Part shown: positions 16,410 to 24,284 of the stretch, piece by piece
Layout of the letters: each line of letters opens with the position of its first letter
Position numbering within the stretch: the first letter of the stretch is position 1
NCBI GenBank assembly: GCA_015487305.1
Contig: WFQB01000104.1
Location: 1-32,075 of the forward strand
Direction: 5' to 3'
DNA from: Parvularculaceae bacterium
GTDB taxonomy: Bacteria; Pseudomonadota; Alphaproteobacteria; Caulobacterales; Parvularculaceae
DNA: 32,075 nucleotides
Made by a program: the position numbers and the translations under genes
Notes under the pieces: generated by a model
Told to the model about the DNA's origin: nothing
What the model saw: only the letters and a program-made list of their open reading frames with translations
The model's database searches: none

Positions 16410-16499
16410 ATACTGGCCGCCCCCTCAACCCTTGCCGAGGCGGCCCCGCCATGGTAGCAGGCCGCCTCATAACCTTTATAGCGATTAGGACCAAATTCC

Positions 16500-17030
16500 A
16501 TGTCTGAGACCAACACCACGCCAGAAAACAAAGCCGCCACTCCTGAGGCAGATCAGGATCCGGCCACGCAGCCAAGCATTCGCACTCTTGATCGCTATGT
16601 CAAAGACCTGTCATTTGAAAACCCGAACTCTCCCATGAGCCTCAATCCAGCTTTGCCCGCGCCCGCCATGGAAGCGCAAGTTGGCGTCGGCTTTCGCCAG
16701 CTTGGCCCGGAGCAATTTGAAGTAGAACTGTCTTGCACCGTCACCGCCAAACATGGCGATAATATTGCCTTTGTCATTGAGGTAAATTATGGCGGCTTAT
16801 TTGTATTGCAAAACATGACTCAGGAAATGTCAGAGCGCGCTTTGCTGGTTGATTGCCCGCAAATCATGTTCCCCCATATGCGCCACATCATTGCCGAAGC
16901 CACACGCAATGGCGGGTTCACGCCGCTAACCATGCAAGCGGTCAATTTTGTTGAGCTATATGAAAAGCAAAAAGCAGAAGCTGCAGCCAATCCCGCTGCC
17001 GCCCCAGCCGCCGCCCCCGATCAGGCTTAA
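16500..17030 (+). CDS. secB: SecB, protein-export chaperone
   Basis: A 176-residue tetrameric chaperone subunit. The core runs from about residue 28 to 155, with IRTLDRYVKDLSFENPNSP, the strand motif EVELSCTVTAKHGDNIAFVIEVNYGG (about 75-100) and the typical LLVDCPQIMFPHMRHIIAEATRNGGFTP region, quoted here only as landmarks. SecB keeps preproteins unfolded and hands them to SecA for export through SecYEG. An Ala/Pro-rich tail of about 20 residues follows the core, as is common in alphaproteobacteria. AGGA (16487-16490) lies nine bases before the ATG. It converges with dnaQ with a three-base gap. The short palindrome AAGGCTAGCCTT with a T-run at 17030-17047 may help end transcription. Confidence 0.96.
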   Translation: MSETNTTPENKAATPEADQDPATQPSIRTLDRYVKDLSFENPNSPMSLNPALPAPAMEAQVGVGFRQLGPEQFEVELSCTVTAKHGDNIAFVIEVNYGGLFVLQNMTQEMSERALLVDCPQIMFPHMRHIIAEATRNGGFTPLTMQAVNFVELYEKQKAEAAANPAAAPAAAPDQA

Positions 17031-17033
17031 AGG

Positions 17034-17738
17034 CTAGCCTTGTTTTTTATTGATCTCATGCCAGACGGCATTGTCCATTTCTGCAATAAATTTTTCATGG
17101 GCGGCTATTTCCTCCGGCTGCAGCAAAGATTTCAGCGGCTTTTGCCGCTGCGGGGTTTCTTGCTGCAAAGCCTTATTGGCGCTGCCCATACCGCTCGGGA
17201 CCAAATCAAGCCCGGCCTGTCGGCCTCCGGTAAGCTCAATATAAACTTCAGCCAAAAGCCGCGAGTCGAGCAATGCCCCATGGCCATCGCGCTCACGCTC
17301 TGCGGTGTTAATTCCAAAGCGCGAACATAAAGCGTCGAGCGAAGCGGGCGATCCGGGAAATTTCCGCCGGGCAATTTGCAAACTATCAATCACTTCATTT
17401 TCAATGGCTGCCAACCCGGCTTTTTCCATTTCAAACTGCATGAATTTCATGTCGAAATCAGCATTATGGGCAATCAAAACCGCATCTTTGATGAACTCAT
17501 GAAACGCCAAACCAACACTGGCATCAGAAAAAACCGGCTTATCCGATAAAAACTCCGTAGACAGACCATGCACCTTATAGGCCCCTTCCGGCATATCCCG
17601 TTCAGGGTTTATATAGACATGAAAATCATTGCCGGTAATTGCCCCATTGATCATTTCAATGGCGCCTATTTCAACAACCCGATCGCCATCTTCCGGCTTA
17701 AAGCCCGTTGTTTCTGTATCAAAGATGATTTGTCGCAT
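17034..17738 (-). CDS. dnaQ: DNA polymerase III epsilon subunit (proofreading 3'-5' exonuclease)
   Basis: A 234-residue DEDDh exonuclease with every active-site motif: DTETTG (D7, E9), HNADFD (D96) and HGALLDSRLLAEVY (H153, D158). It proofreads for the replicative polymerase within the Pol III core. The C-terminal tail (about 190-234) is Gln-rich and ends in a helix, LQPEEIAAHEKFIAEMDNAV, a tail type common in alphaproteobacteria that would bind the polymerase subunit. It is the last gene of the PPSR-maf-aroE/coaE-dnaQ operon, starting 15 bases after the aroE-coaE stop. The position agrees with the conserved alphaproteobacterial order. Length is normal. Confidence 0.97.
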   Translation of the reverse strand: MRQIIFDTETTGFKPEDGDRVVEIGAIEMINGAITGNDFHVYINPERDMPEGAYKVHGLSTEFLSDKPVFSDASVGLAFHEFIKDAVLIAHNADFDMKFMQFEMEKAGLAAIENEVIDSLQIARRKFPGSPASLDALCSRFGINTAERERDGHGALLDSRLLAEVYIELTGGRQAGLDLVPSGMGSANKALQQETPQRQKPLKSLLQPEEIAAHEKFIAEMDNAVWHEINKKQG

Positions 17739-17753
17739 GAAAGCTTTATGCCC

Positions 17754-19226
17754 TTATTTGCTTGGCTGCGGCCAGTCCAACGCGGCCAATTGTGGATATT
17801 TTGCCGCCAGAGACGCCATGATTTTTGCAACCTGTTGCGCCGCATCCTCAACCCCCTTATCGGTGCGCACTACAAAATCAGCCCCCTTAAGGCGCTCTTC
17901 TTCCCCAAGCTGACGGCTCAAAATCGTCTCCAGCTTCGCCGCGCTCATGCCCTCTCGTTTCAACACCCGCTCGCGGCGTATATCTTCCGCTGCGGTGCAA
18001 ACAATAATCGCATCAAAATCGCGCTTATTGTTCGATTCAAATAATAGCGGAATATCCAATACTATCGCCGCATCCCCCTTATGGGCAGCCATAAATTCCT
18101 GCTGATCTTCATAGACCAGCGGATGAATTTCCTCTTCCAACCATAATAAAAGTGATGGGTTTTCAGACAGCTTGACCGACAGGCAATCCCGATCAACCGC
18201 GCCATCTTTCACACAATCTGCAAAACGCGCCGCAATAACCGGCACGGCACGGCCCCCTTGGCTGTAAAGCCGATGAACAGCACTATCGGCATCCCAAACA
18301 GGAATACCATATTGCGCAAATAATTTTGCCGTTGTGGTTTTGCCCATGCCAATAGAGCCGGTCAGACCAAGCACAATCTGCTTGGGTTTTGCCGCACTCT
18401 TTTGTTGTAAAAACCCCATAGCCTCTTCCACCGGCCCCGGCTCGGCCCCGAACCATTGTTGGAAGCCCGGCATGGCCTGATAGACGAGCATGGCAAGACC
18501 GTTAAAATATTTAAGCCCTTGCGCTTTGGCCTGCTTTAAAAAAGCTGTTTCAGAAGGCTCATAAACAACATCGGCAATAATTGTTTCATCCCTTGCCCCC
18601 TCAAGCGCTACTGGCAGCTCGTCTTGCGGTTTCAAACCAAGCGCTGTTGTGTTGATAATTATATCCGCATAAGGAACAAGTTTTTCTCGCCCCTCCCAAC
18701 CAACAATCTCAACGCTTGAACCAAACCGCGCCGCTAATGTCTCTGCACGGGCGCGGGTACGATTGGTGCAATAGATATAATGACACCCGGCCTCGCGCAG
18801 CGCCCATATAATCGCAGGCGCCGCCCCGCCTGCCCCCAAAACCAAAGCCGCCCCACCAGCAAAATCAGGCGCATGAAATTTCAGCGCCTTTAAAAACCCT
18901 TCCCCATCACTATTATCCGCCGTAATCCGGTCACGCCAAAACCGCAACATATTGGCCGCGCCAATCACTTGCGCCCTCGGGCTTATTTCATTGGCAATTT
19001 GCAAAGCGCGCAGCTTATGGGGCAAAGTTATATTGACCCCGCGATAGCCCGCTTGCAAAAGATTGCTAATGGTTTGGGTAAAAGCCGCATCATCATCGGC
19101 GGTCTCGATCGCTTCATATTCCCCGGCAATCCCGGCCCGCTCGCACCAATAGGCAAATAGACGCGGCGATAAAGAATGGGCAATCGGTGTTCCAATCACA
19201 GCGGCTTTCAGTTTGGTTTTTACCAT
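17754..19226 (-). CDS. AroE-CoaE fusion: shikimate dehydrogenase joined to dephospho-CoA kinase
   Basis: One open frame of 490 residues encodes two complete enzymes. Residues 1 to about 272 are AroE: IGTPIAHSLSP (11-21) and NITLPHK with catalytic K71, D107 in NSDGEGF, and the NADP-binding GAGGAA (131-136). They reduce 3-dehydroshikimate in aromatic amino acid synthesis. A linker of about ten residues (around 272-283) leads to CoaE, which phosphorylates dephospho-CoA in the last step of coenzyme A synthesis. It has Walker A GSIGMGKT (290-297), the WDADSAVH motif (311-318) and VLDIPLLFE. No stop codon or frame change separates them. The genes are neighbours in many alphaproteobacteria, so fusion by loss of the junction is easy to picture. 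The ATG overlaps the maf stop by seven bases. Confidence 0.95.
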   Translation of the reverse strand: MVKTKLKAAVIGTPIAHSLSPRLFAYWCERAGIAGEYEAIETADDDAAFTQTISNLLQAGYRGVNITLPHKLRALQIANEISPRAQVIGAANMLRFWRDRITADNSDGEGFLKALKFHAPDFAGGAALVLGAGGAAPAIIWALREAGCHYIYCTNRTRARAETLAARFGSSVEIVGWEGREKLVPYADIIINTTALGLKPQDELPVALEGARDETIIADVVYEPSETAFLKQAKAQGLKYFNGLAMLVYQAMPGFQQWFGAEPGPVEEAMGFLQQKSAAKPKQIVLGLTGSIGMGKTTTAKLFAQYGIPVWDADSAVHRLYSQGGRAVPVIAARFADCVKDGAVDRDCLSVKLSENPSLLLWLEEEIHPLVYEDQQEFMAAHKGDAAIVLDIPLLFESNNKRDFDAIIVCTAAEDIRRERVLKREGMSAAKLETILSRQLGEEERLKGADFVVRTDKGVEDAAQQVAKIMASLAAKYPQLAALDWPQPSK

Positions 19227-19813
19227 GGAATAATGCTCCTCTGGCGAAGAACATCCAATAGTGGCAATAAGGGAAGGCCAAGAATGGCAAAATGATCGCC
19301 CTTAATGGCCGAAAATAATCGCACCCCATGCTCTTCAATATAATAAGCGCCAACCGAGCTTAAAACTTTTGGCCCAACCGTTTCAAGATAGGCATCTATT
19401 TCCCCTTCGGTTAAATCGCGCATGGTCATTTCAGAGCTTTCCCCATGGCGCCAAATGATTTTTCCGCCGATTGCAAGAGCGGCTCCGCAATGGAGATAAT
19501 GGCTTTTCCCGGCCAGTGCTTTAAGCCGCTGTTTTGCCGCATGCAGGCTCTCGCATTTTTCATAAGGATGCCCCTCAAAGCCCAAAATTTGATCGGCACC
19601 GATCACCAGCCCGTCTTGCTTTCTTGAAACCGCCAGCGCTTTTTCTTCTGCCAAATGACAGGCAAGATCATTAAATGCAACACCATCCTTAGCGCCCGCT
19701 TCGATCAAAGCGGTCTCGTCAATATCTGCCGGCATAATTTCAAACGCCAGACCAGCACCGGATAAAATTTTTGCCCGGATGAAACTGCCGGACGCCAGAA
19801 CCAGCCTAGCCAT
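19220..19813 (-). CDS. maf: Maf/YceF-family nucleotide pyrophosphatase
   Basis: A 197-residue Maf-like protein. The N-terminal LASGSFIRAKIL corresponds to the LASASPRR signature, with the second position Gly and FI replacing PR. The central IGADQILGFEG (D74, Q75) fits the YceF type (m7GTP pyrophosphatase) better than the YhdE/dTTP type, which reads ADT at this place. These enzymes remove modified or non-canonical nucleotides. The ATG overlaps the PPSR stop by eight bases (ATGGCTAG) and the 3' end overlaps aroE-coaE by seven, so translation is probably coupled through the operon. The altered SxSxxR motif deserves attention, but the rest of the fold looks normal. Confidence 0.9.
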   Translation of the reverse strand: MARLVLASGSFIRAKILSGAGLAFEIMPADIDETALIEAGAKDGVAFNDLACHLAEEKALAVSRKQDGLVIGADQILGFEGHPYEKCESLHAAKQRLKALAGKSHYLHCGAALAIGGKIIWRHGESSEMTMRDLTEGEIDAYLETVGPKVLSSVGAYYIEEHGVRLFSAIKGDHFAILGLPLLPLLDVLRQRSIIPW

Positions 19814-20702
19814 TATGTTGATTTTCTTTTTCTGTCTTCGCTGTCAGCCGCGACAAAATACTGGCTGCGGTTTCTTCTACCGAACGCCGGGTAACATCAA
19901 TGGTCGGCCAGCCCATTTTAGCAAAATAGCGTTTGGCTTTTAGCAATTCCTCGCGAATTTTCTGGGTGTCGGAATAATCATCGAGCTTATCGCTATCAAA
20001 TCCGCGCATTCTGTTTTCGCGAATTTGCGCCAGCCGATCCGGGCTTGCCACCAGCCCGATCATTAAAGGCTTTGAAAGCGCCGCCAATTCTACCGGCGGG
20101 TCCTGACTAGGCACCAGCGGCACATTGGCCGCCTTAATCCCGCGATTGGCCAAATACATACAAGTGGGCGTTTTCGAGGTCCGGCTAATTCCCACCAACA
20201 CCACATCAGCGGTTTCCAAATCCCATAACATCTGCCCGTCATCATGGGCGAGGGTGTAATCAATCGCCGATATGCGCCGGAAATAATCATCATCAAGGCG
20301 ATATTGCGCCCCCGTTTCATGGCTTTGCTGATCGTCGAGATAATCGCCAAAAGCGTTCAGCAAAGGGTCCAAAATTGGTATGGCCGGAACCTGAAGCTCG
20401 GCACATTTCACTTCCAAATGCCGCCGCAGCTCCTCATCAGCCATGGTATAAAGAACAAGACCGGGCGATGCCTCAATTCGCGCTAAAACCTCATTCAGCT
20501 TGGGCAGGGAGCGGACCATGGTTTCAATATGATCAAGGGGCTTGGCGCTATCAAACTGCGCCGCCGTTGCTTTCAACACAGTATTTAGGGTTTCGCCTGT
20601 TGTATCGGATATCAAATGAACATGATAATATGTGGTGTTTTGCCCCTTTTCCAATTTGGGGGGCAGGGCATCACTGGTCTTTTGTAAATTATTACTTGGC
20701 AT
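19806..20702 (-). CDS. PPSR (DUF299): bifunctional pyruvate phosphate dikinase regulatory kinase/phosphorylase
   Basis: A 298-residue DUF299 protein. Conserved segments are YHVHLISDTTGETLNTV (26-42) and the P-loop-like GISRTSKTPT (171-180). Family members use ADP to phosphorylate, and phosphate to reactivate, pyruvate phosphate dikinase or PEP synthetase, tuning flux between pyruvate and phosphoenolpyruvate; the target here is not visible. The first 24 residues precede the conserved fold and the ATG at 20702 lacks a clear ribosome site, so a slightly later start is possible. It is the first gene of the maf-aroE/coaE-dnaQ operon and diverges from hemE across the putative origin, the same position as the RP001-type gene next to the Caulobacter and Rickettsia origins. 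Confidence 0.93.
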   Translation of the reverse strand: MPSNNLQKTSDALPPKLEKGQNTTYYHVHLISDTTGETLNTVLKATAAQFDSAKPLDHIETMVRSLPKLNEVLARIEASPGLVLYTMADEELRRHLEVKCAELQVPAIPILDPLLNAFGDYLDDQQSHETGAQYRLDDDYFRRISAIDYTLAHDDGQMLWDLETADVVLVGISRTSKTPTCMYLANRGIKAANVPLVPSQDPPVELAALSKPLMIGLVASPDRLAQIRENRMRGFDSDKLDDYSDTQKIREELLKAKRYFAKMGWPTIDVTRRSVEETAASILSRLTAKTEKENQHNG

Positions 20703-20753
20703 ATATCATTTTGGTCTTTGGTTGAAACTTTCGGGGAAAACTCGCTTTTTTCC

Positions 20754-20762
20754 TGTGGATAA
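20754..20762 (-). promoter_or_regulatory. DnaA box (perfect TTATCCACA)
   Basis: The plus strand reads TGTGGATAA, the complement of the strict DnaA box TTATCCACA. It lies at the PPSR side of the putative origin. Confidence 0.75.
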
Positions 20763-20990
20763 ATGTCAGCATGTTCGGTTTTTTGTCGAGGATTGATTGC
20801 CACAAAACAGATTAACAGGATCGCCAAAAACTTTACCGGAGTTTTAGGCATTTTGACCCCCTCTAAAAAGGGGAAAGTTTTTCCACCAGAATTTTTGTGA
20901 AAAACCCCAGTTTTCCCCGGTCATCTTGTCTCGCTTCCGGAACTACCAAGGTATTACCGGCCATACTTTATGGTTTTGTTAACCATTTTT

Positions 20991-20999
20991 TGTGGAAAA
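20991..20999 (-). promoter_or_regulatory. Near-consensus DnaA box (TTTTCCACA)
   Basis: The plus strand reads TGTGGAAAA. It differs from TTATCCACA at one position and lies beside the most AT-rich part of the putative origin. Confidence 0.5.
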
Positions 21000-21046
21000 C
21001 TGCGGGGAAAACACCGCCTTTCTCCCAAAACTCAAATCCAGCGACT

Positions 21047-21055
21047 TTATCCACA
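21047..21055 (+). promoter_or_regulatory. DnaA box (perfect TTATCCACA)
   Basis: An exact TTATCCACA 62 bases before the hemE start, at the hemE edge of the putative origin. It points opposite to the perfect box at 20754-20762. DnaA bound here could also influence hemE transcription. Confidence 0.75.
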
Positions 21056-21116
21056 TTCCCAACAGGCTAATGAGGTCTTTTAGGTTTTCTTTTTTGAAGG
21101 ACAAGATAAAAGGCAA

Positions 21117-22163
21117 ATGGAAAGGCCAGACCCCAATATGACAGACCAACCCCTCTTGAAAGCCCTAGCCGGTCAGGCGGTAGAACCGGTTCCATGCTGG
21201 TTCATGCGTCAGGCAGGCCGTTTTCTACCAGAATACAGAAAAATAAGACAAGAGGCAGGCTCCTTTCTCGATCTTTGCTATAATCCAGAGCTAGCCAGCG
21301 AAGTTACCCTTCAACCCTTGCGCCGCTTTGACATGGACGCAGCCATAGTTTTTGCGGATATCCTGCTCATCCCGCAGGCTCTGGGCATGAAAGTCTGGTT
21401 TGAGCAGGGCGAGGGCCCGCGTCTTGCCCCCCCTGTCGAGCAAGCCGGTATGACCGCCCTGTCGGAACCCGCAAATATGAGCCTTTTGCAGCCGGTTTAC
21501 GAAACGGTGAAAAAAACGCGCCAAGCTTTGACCCCGGAAAAATCCCTGATTGGTTTTGCGGGCGCACCATGGACAGTAGCCACCTATATGCTGCGCGGGC
21601 AAGGCTCCAAAGACCCCGCCAGCCTGCGTGCGCTTTACTATCAAAACCCGGAATTGGTTGAAACCTTGCTGGAAAAAATCAGCACCGCGACAATCAACTA
21701 TCTAAGCCAGCAAATCGACCATGGGGCAGATGCGATCCAGCTTTTCGACAGCTGGGCAGGGGGCCTGCCAGAAACCCTGCTGCACCGCTTGTGTTTAGAG
21801 CCAAGCCAAAAAATAGCGGTAGCTTTAAAGAAAAAACACCCCAAGACCCCGATCATCATCTTTCCGCGGGGCGCAGGCCCCAGCCTTACCGATTATGCCG
21901 AAATCCCGGAATTTGACGCCATTGGCATAGACACCAGCACGCCTTGGAATTGGGTCAAAAAACACATATCTCCGAAAAAAACCGTCCAAGGCGGCCTGGA
22001 CCCGCTTTTGGTGGTTAAAGGTGGTGAAGAAATGGTTAGTGCAGCGCGAAAATTAAAGCAGGTTTTTGCCGGAAGCCCTTATATTTTCAATCTCGGCCAT
22101 GGCTTTGTCCCGCATACACCCCCCGAAAATGTAGCCCTGCTTATGCAGGCTATAAGACAATAG
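21117..22163 (+). CDS. hemE: Uroporphyrinogen decarboxylase
   Basis: A 348-residue cytosolic enzyme that removes four carboxylates from uroporphyrinogen III to give coproporphyrinogen III in haem synthesis. The substrate-binding MRQAGR (30-35), FADIL with the essential Asp (D81), GFAGAPWTVATYML and the C-terminal NLGHGFVPHTPPENV are present. Length is normal. Two starts are possible: ATG 21117, with AAAGG close upstream, and ATG 21138 (MTDQPLL), closer to the usual N-terminus and preceded by GGAAAGG (21119-21125). The earlier one is listed. It is the first gene to the right of the putative origin and probably heads a unit with hemJ, whose preferred start is 25 bases after the hemE stop. Confidence 0.97.
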   Translation: MERPDPNMTDQPLLKALAGQAVEPVPCWFMRQAGRFLPEYRKIRQEAGSFLDLCYNPELASEVTLQPLRRFDMDAAIVFADILLIPQALGMKVWFEQGEGPRLAPPVEQAGMTALSEPANMSLLQPVYETVKKTRQALTPEKSLIGFAGAPWTVATYMLRGQGSKDPASLRALYYQNPELVETLLEKISTATINYLSQQIDHGADAIQLFDSWAGGLPETLLHRLCLEPSQKIAVALKKKHPKTPIIIFPRGAGPSLTDYAEIPEFDAIGIDTSTPWNWVKKHISPKKTVQGGLDPLLVVKGGEEMVSAARKLKQVFAGSPYIFNLGHGFVPHTPPENVALLMQAIRQ

Positions 22164-22188
22164 AAAAAAGCCTTATTTGAGAAACGAA

Positions 22189-22638
22189 ATGAAAACCTTT
22201 CTACTTGAAAACTATCAATGGCTAAAATCTCTGCACCTTATTGCGGTTATCGCTTTCATGGCTGGCATGATGTATCTACCGCGCCTGTTCATCTATCACC
22301 ACCAAAGCGAAAAGGGCGGCGAAGCGGAGGGCTATTTCCTGCAAATGGAGCGCCGCCTGCTAAAAGGCATAATAAACCCTTCCATAATTCTCCTATGGGT
22401 GCTGGGCCTGCTCATGGCCTGGATCAACTGGCCGGGCATTAGTGCAGGCTTCTGGTTTGAAACAAAATTCCTGCTGGTTCTGCTCATATCGGCCATTCAT
22501 GGCTATTATGCAGGGGCGGTGAAAAAATTCGCCCGGGGCGAACGGGTGCGCAGCGAGAAATTCTGGCGCATTATCAATGAAATTCCTTTCCTCATCTTGA
22601 TAGCAATCACGATATTGGTGCTGGTAAGGCCTTTTTGA
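22189..22638 (+). CDS. hemJ: HemJ-type protoporphyrinogen IX oxidase
   Basis: A 149-residue membrane protein with about four transmembrane helices. The opening WLKSLHLIAVIAFMAGMMYLPRLFIYH with its conserved His, the NPSIILLWVLGL helix and FWRIINEIPFLILI near the end are typical of HemJ. It oxidises protoporphyrinogen IX to protoporphyrin IX, the penultimate step of haem synthesis, in bacteria without HemG or HemY. Pairing with hemE is common in alphaproteobacteria. An in-frame TTG lies four codons earlier (22177), but ATG 22189 has GAG seven bases upstream and gives the expected N-terminus. Confidence 0.93.
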   Translation: MKTFLLENYQWLKSLHLIAVIAFMAGMMYLPRLFIYHHQSEKGGEAEGYFLQMERRLLKGIINPSIILLWVLGLLMAWINWPGISAGFWFETKFLLVLLISAIHGYYAGAVKKFARGERVRSEKFWRIINEIPFLILIAITILVLVRPF

Positions 22639-22678
22639 GCCCGCAAAAACACCAAAACAGATGTTTTCAAGGGAAAGA

Positions 22679-22707
22679 TTGACGCTAGCCTTCAAAAACC
22701 CTATGAA
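22679..22707 (+). promoter_or_regulatory. Possible sigma70-type promoter for rho
   Basis: TTGACG (22679-22684) and TATGAA (22702-22707) are spaced by 17 bases. Transcription from here would give a leader of roughly 113 bases before the rho ATG at 22827. Four of six -10 positions match, so the call is moderate. Confidence 0.4.
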
Positions 22708-22715
22708 AATCAACA

Positions 22716-22737
22716 AGCGGGTTCTCCGCTAGTTTTT
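22716..22737 (+). terminator. Weak terminator-like hairpin between hemJ and rho
   Basis: AGCGG (22716-22720) and CCGCT (22726-22730) form a 5-bp stem with a five-base loop, followed by AG and five T (22733-22737). It could end hemJ transcripts or act in the rho leader. The stem is short. Confidence 0.35.
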
Positions 22738-22826
22738 CCCATTTGAAATATGCGCTTAAAGCCCGGTCTTTATCGGGCCGCCGCTCTATCCACATTCACG
22801 CCCTTAAAAACCCTATAGGTATCCCC

Positions 22827-24098
22827 ATGGCGCCAAAGCAAATCCACCTTGATGAACTGAAAGAAAAAAGCCCCACAGATCTTTTGGTCTTTGCCGAAGA
22901 GGTTGGCGTTGAGGGGGCTTCAACCATGCGCAAGCAGGATATGCTGTTTGCCATATTGAAAAACCTTGCCGAAGAAGAATGTGAAATCACCGGCGGCGGG
23001 GTGTTGGAAGTATTGCCAGATGGTTTTGGGTTTTTGCGCTCTGCAGACGCCAACTATCTGGCCGGCCCCGATGACATTTATGTCTCGCCGACCCAGATAA
23101 GAAAACACGCCCTTCGCACAGGCGATACAGTTGCTGGCGAAATCAGAAGCCCAAAAGATGGCGAGCGCTATTTTGCCCTGACCAAGGTCCTTTCTATCAA
23201 CTTTGACGAGCCGGATCAGACCCATCACAAGGTTCACTTCGACAATCTGACCCCGCTTTATCCGGATCAGCGTCTGACCATGGAAATTGACGATAAGGAA
23301 GGCAAAGACCTTTCGGCTCGGGTGATAGATCTCGTGGCTCCCCTTGGTAAGGGACAACGGGCCTTGATTGTCGCGCCCCCGCGCACCGGTAAAACCGTCC
23401 TTCTACAAAATATTGCCCACTCCATCAGCGCCAATCACCCGGAATGCTATCTCATTGTTTTGCTAATCGATGAGCGCCCGGAAGAGGTCACCGATATGAA
23501 GCGCTCGGTTAAGGGCGAGGTCGTCTCCTCAACCTTTGATGAGCCTGCCACCCGCCATGTGCAAGTGGCAGAAATGGTAATTGAAAAAGCAAAGCGTCTC
23601 GTTGAACATGGCCGCGATGTTGTCATCCTGCTCGATTCGATCACCCGTCTTGGCCGCGCCTATAACACGGTGGTACCATCATCGGGCAAGGTCCTGACCG
23701 GCGGTGTTGACGCCAATGCCCTGCAACGACCCAAGCGTTTCTTTGGCGCAGCGCGTAATATTGAAGAGGGTGGGTCTTTAACAATCATCGCCACAGCGCT
23801 CATCGACACCGGATCGAAAATGGATGAGGTCGTGTTTGAAGAATTTAAAGGCACCGGCAATTCGGAAGTTGTGCTTGATAGAAAAGTCGCAGACAAACGC
23901 GTCTTCCCGGCGATTGATATTCAAAAATCCGGCACTCGTAAGGAAGACCTCATCGTGCCCAAAGAAGATCTCTCCAAAGTCTTTGTTCTGCGCCGGATAT
24001 TGTCGCCTATGGGCCCTAATGATGGCATTGAGTTCCTGTTAGACAAATTACGCCAAACCAAATCCAATAAAGCGTTTTTTGAAAACATGAACACCTAA
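22827..24098 (+). CDS. rho: Transcription termination factor Rho
   Basis: A 423-residue hexameric RNA-dependent helicase. The N-terminal helical domain [20 protein letters not shown] leads into the cold-shock-like RNA-binding domain with GFGFLRS (66-72). The ATPase core has Walker A APPRTGKT (183-190), Walker [11 protein letters not shown], and the Q- and R-loop regions around [20 protein letters not shown]. The open frame extends upstream to 22743, but those 28 residues are unlike Rho. ATG 22827, with AGGT (22817-22820) six bases before it, gives the normal N-terminus. In many alphaproteobacteria rho is followed closely by mnmE; here about 4.6 kb of other genes intervenes. Confidence 0.97.
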   Translation: MAPKQIHLDELKEKSPTDLLVFAEEVGVEGASTMRKQDMLFAILKNLAEEECEITGGGVLEVLPDGFGFLRSADANYLAGPDDIYVSPTQIRKHALRTGDTVAGEIRSPKDGERYFALTKVLSINFDEPDQTHHKVHFDNLTPLYPDQRLTMEIDDKEGKDLSARVIDLVAPLGKGQRALIVAPPRTGKTVLLQNIAHSISANHPECYLIVLLIDERPEEVTDMKRSVKGEVVSSTFDEPATRHVQVAEMVIEKAKRLVEHGRDVVILLDSITRLGRAYNTVVPSSGKVLTGGVDANALQRPKRFFGAARNIEEGGSLTIIATALIDTGSKMDEVVFEEFKGTGNSEVVLDRKVADKRVFPAIDIQKSGTRKEDLIVPKEDLSKVFVLRRILSPMGPNDGIEFLLDKLRQTKSNKAFFENMNT

Positions 24099-24145
24099 AA
24101 ATCGCGCAAAAAGAGAAAACTTTGCATACGGAACAACTGCAAGGG

Positions 24146-24172
24146 CTTGTTGCTTAACCATAAAGCAACAAG
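24146..24172. other. Perfect 10-bp stem-loop downstream of rho
   Basis: CTTGTTGCTT (24146-24155) and AAGCAACAAG (24163-24172) pair perfectly around a seven-base loop. It starts 47 bases after the rho stop and lies before the outer-membrane protein gene. No T-run follows directly, so it may stabilise a 3' end, end transcription weakly or bind a protein. Confidence 0.5.
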
Positions 24173-24284
24173 ATGCTGGACCGCACGCTTTTCCTGTGAT
24201 TGACTAGATGCGAATGGTTCGCTGTGGGGGCGAGCCAAAATATCTTCTGGGGCTTCGTCTGTGACAAATGGCGGGGATAGGGTT

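Larger units (their letters stand above)
20703..21116. other. Putative chromosomal replication origin (oriC) between PPSR and hemE
   Basis: This 414-base gap has no convincing gene. It contains two perfect TTATCCACA DnaA boxes in opposite orientation (20754-20762 and 21047-21055), a one-mismatch box (TTTTCCACA, 20991-20999 on the minus strand) and a two-mismatch box (20879-20887). There is also a TTTTCCCCG motif in three copies (20732-20740 and 21003-21011 on the minus strand, 20911-20919 on the plus strand). An AT-rich stretch near 20967-20996 could be the unwinding element. In Caulobacter crescentus and Rickettsia prowazekii the origin lies in this interval, between hemE and the DUF299 gene. 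Gene orientation switches here from minus to plus. Location and boxes are seen; origin function is inferred. Confidence 0.75.

Noticed and set aside
16418-16448. GGCCGCC/GGCGGCC inverted repeat between fxsA and secB
   Set aside because: The loop is about 17 bases and no T-run follows, so it is not a convincing terminator.
20612-20851. 79-residue minus-strand open frame spanning the start of PPSR and part of the putative origin
   Set aside because: It overlaps the PPSR coding region in another frame and covers a DnaA box. Nothing in the protein suggests a real product.
22743-22826. N-terminal extension of Rho by 28 residues
   Set aside because: The extension does not resemble Rho N-termini, while ATG 22827 has a ribosome site and the normal start.
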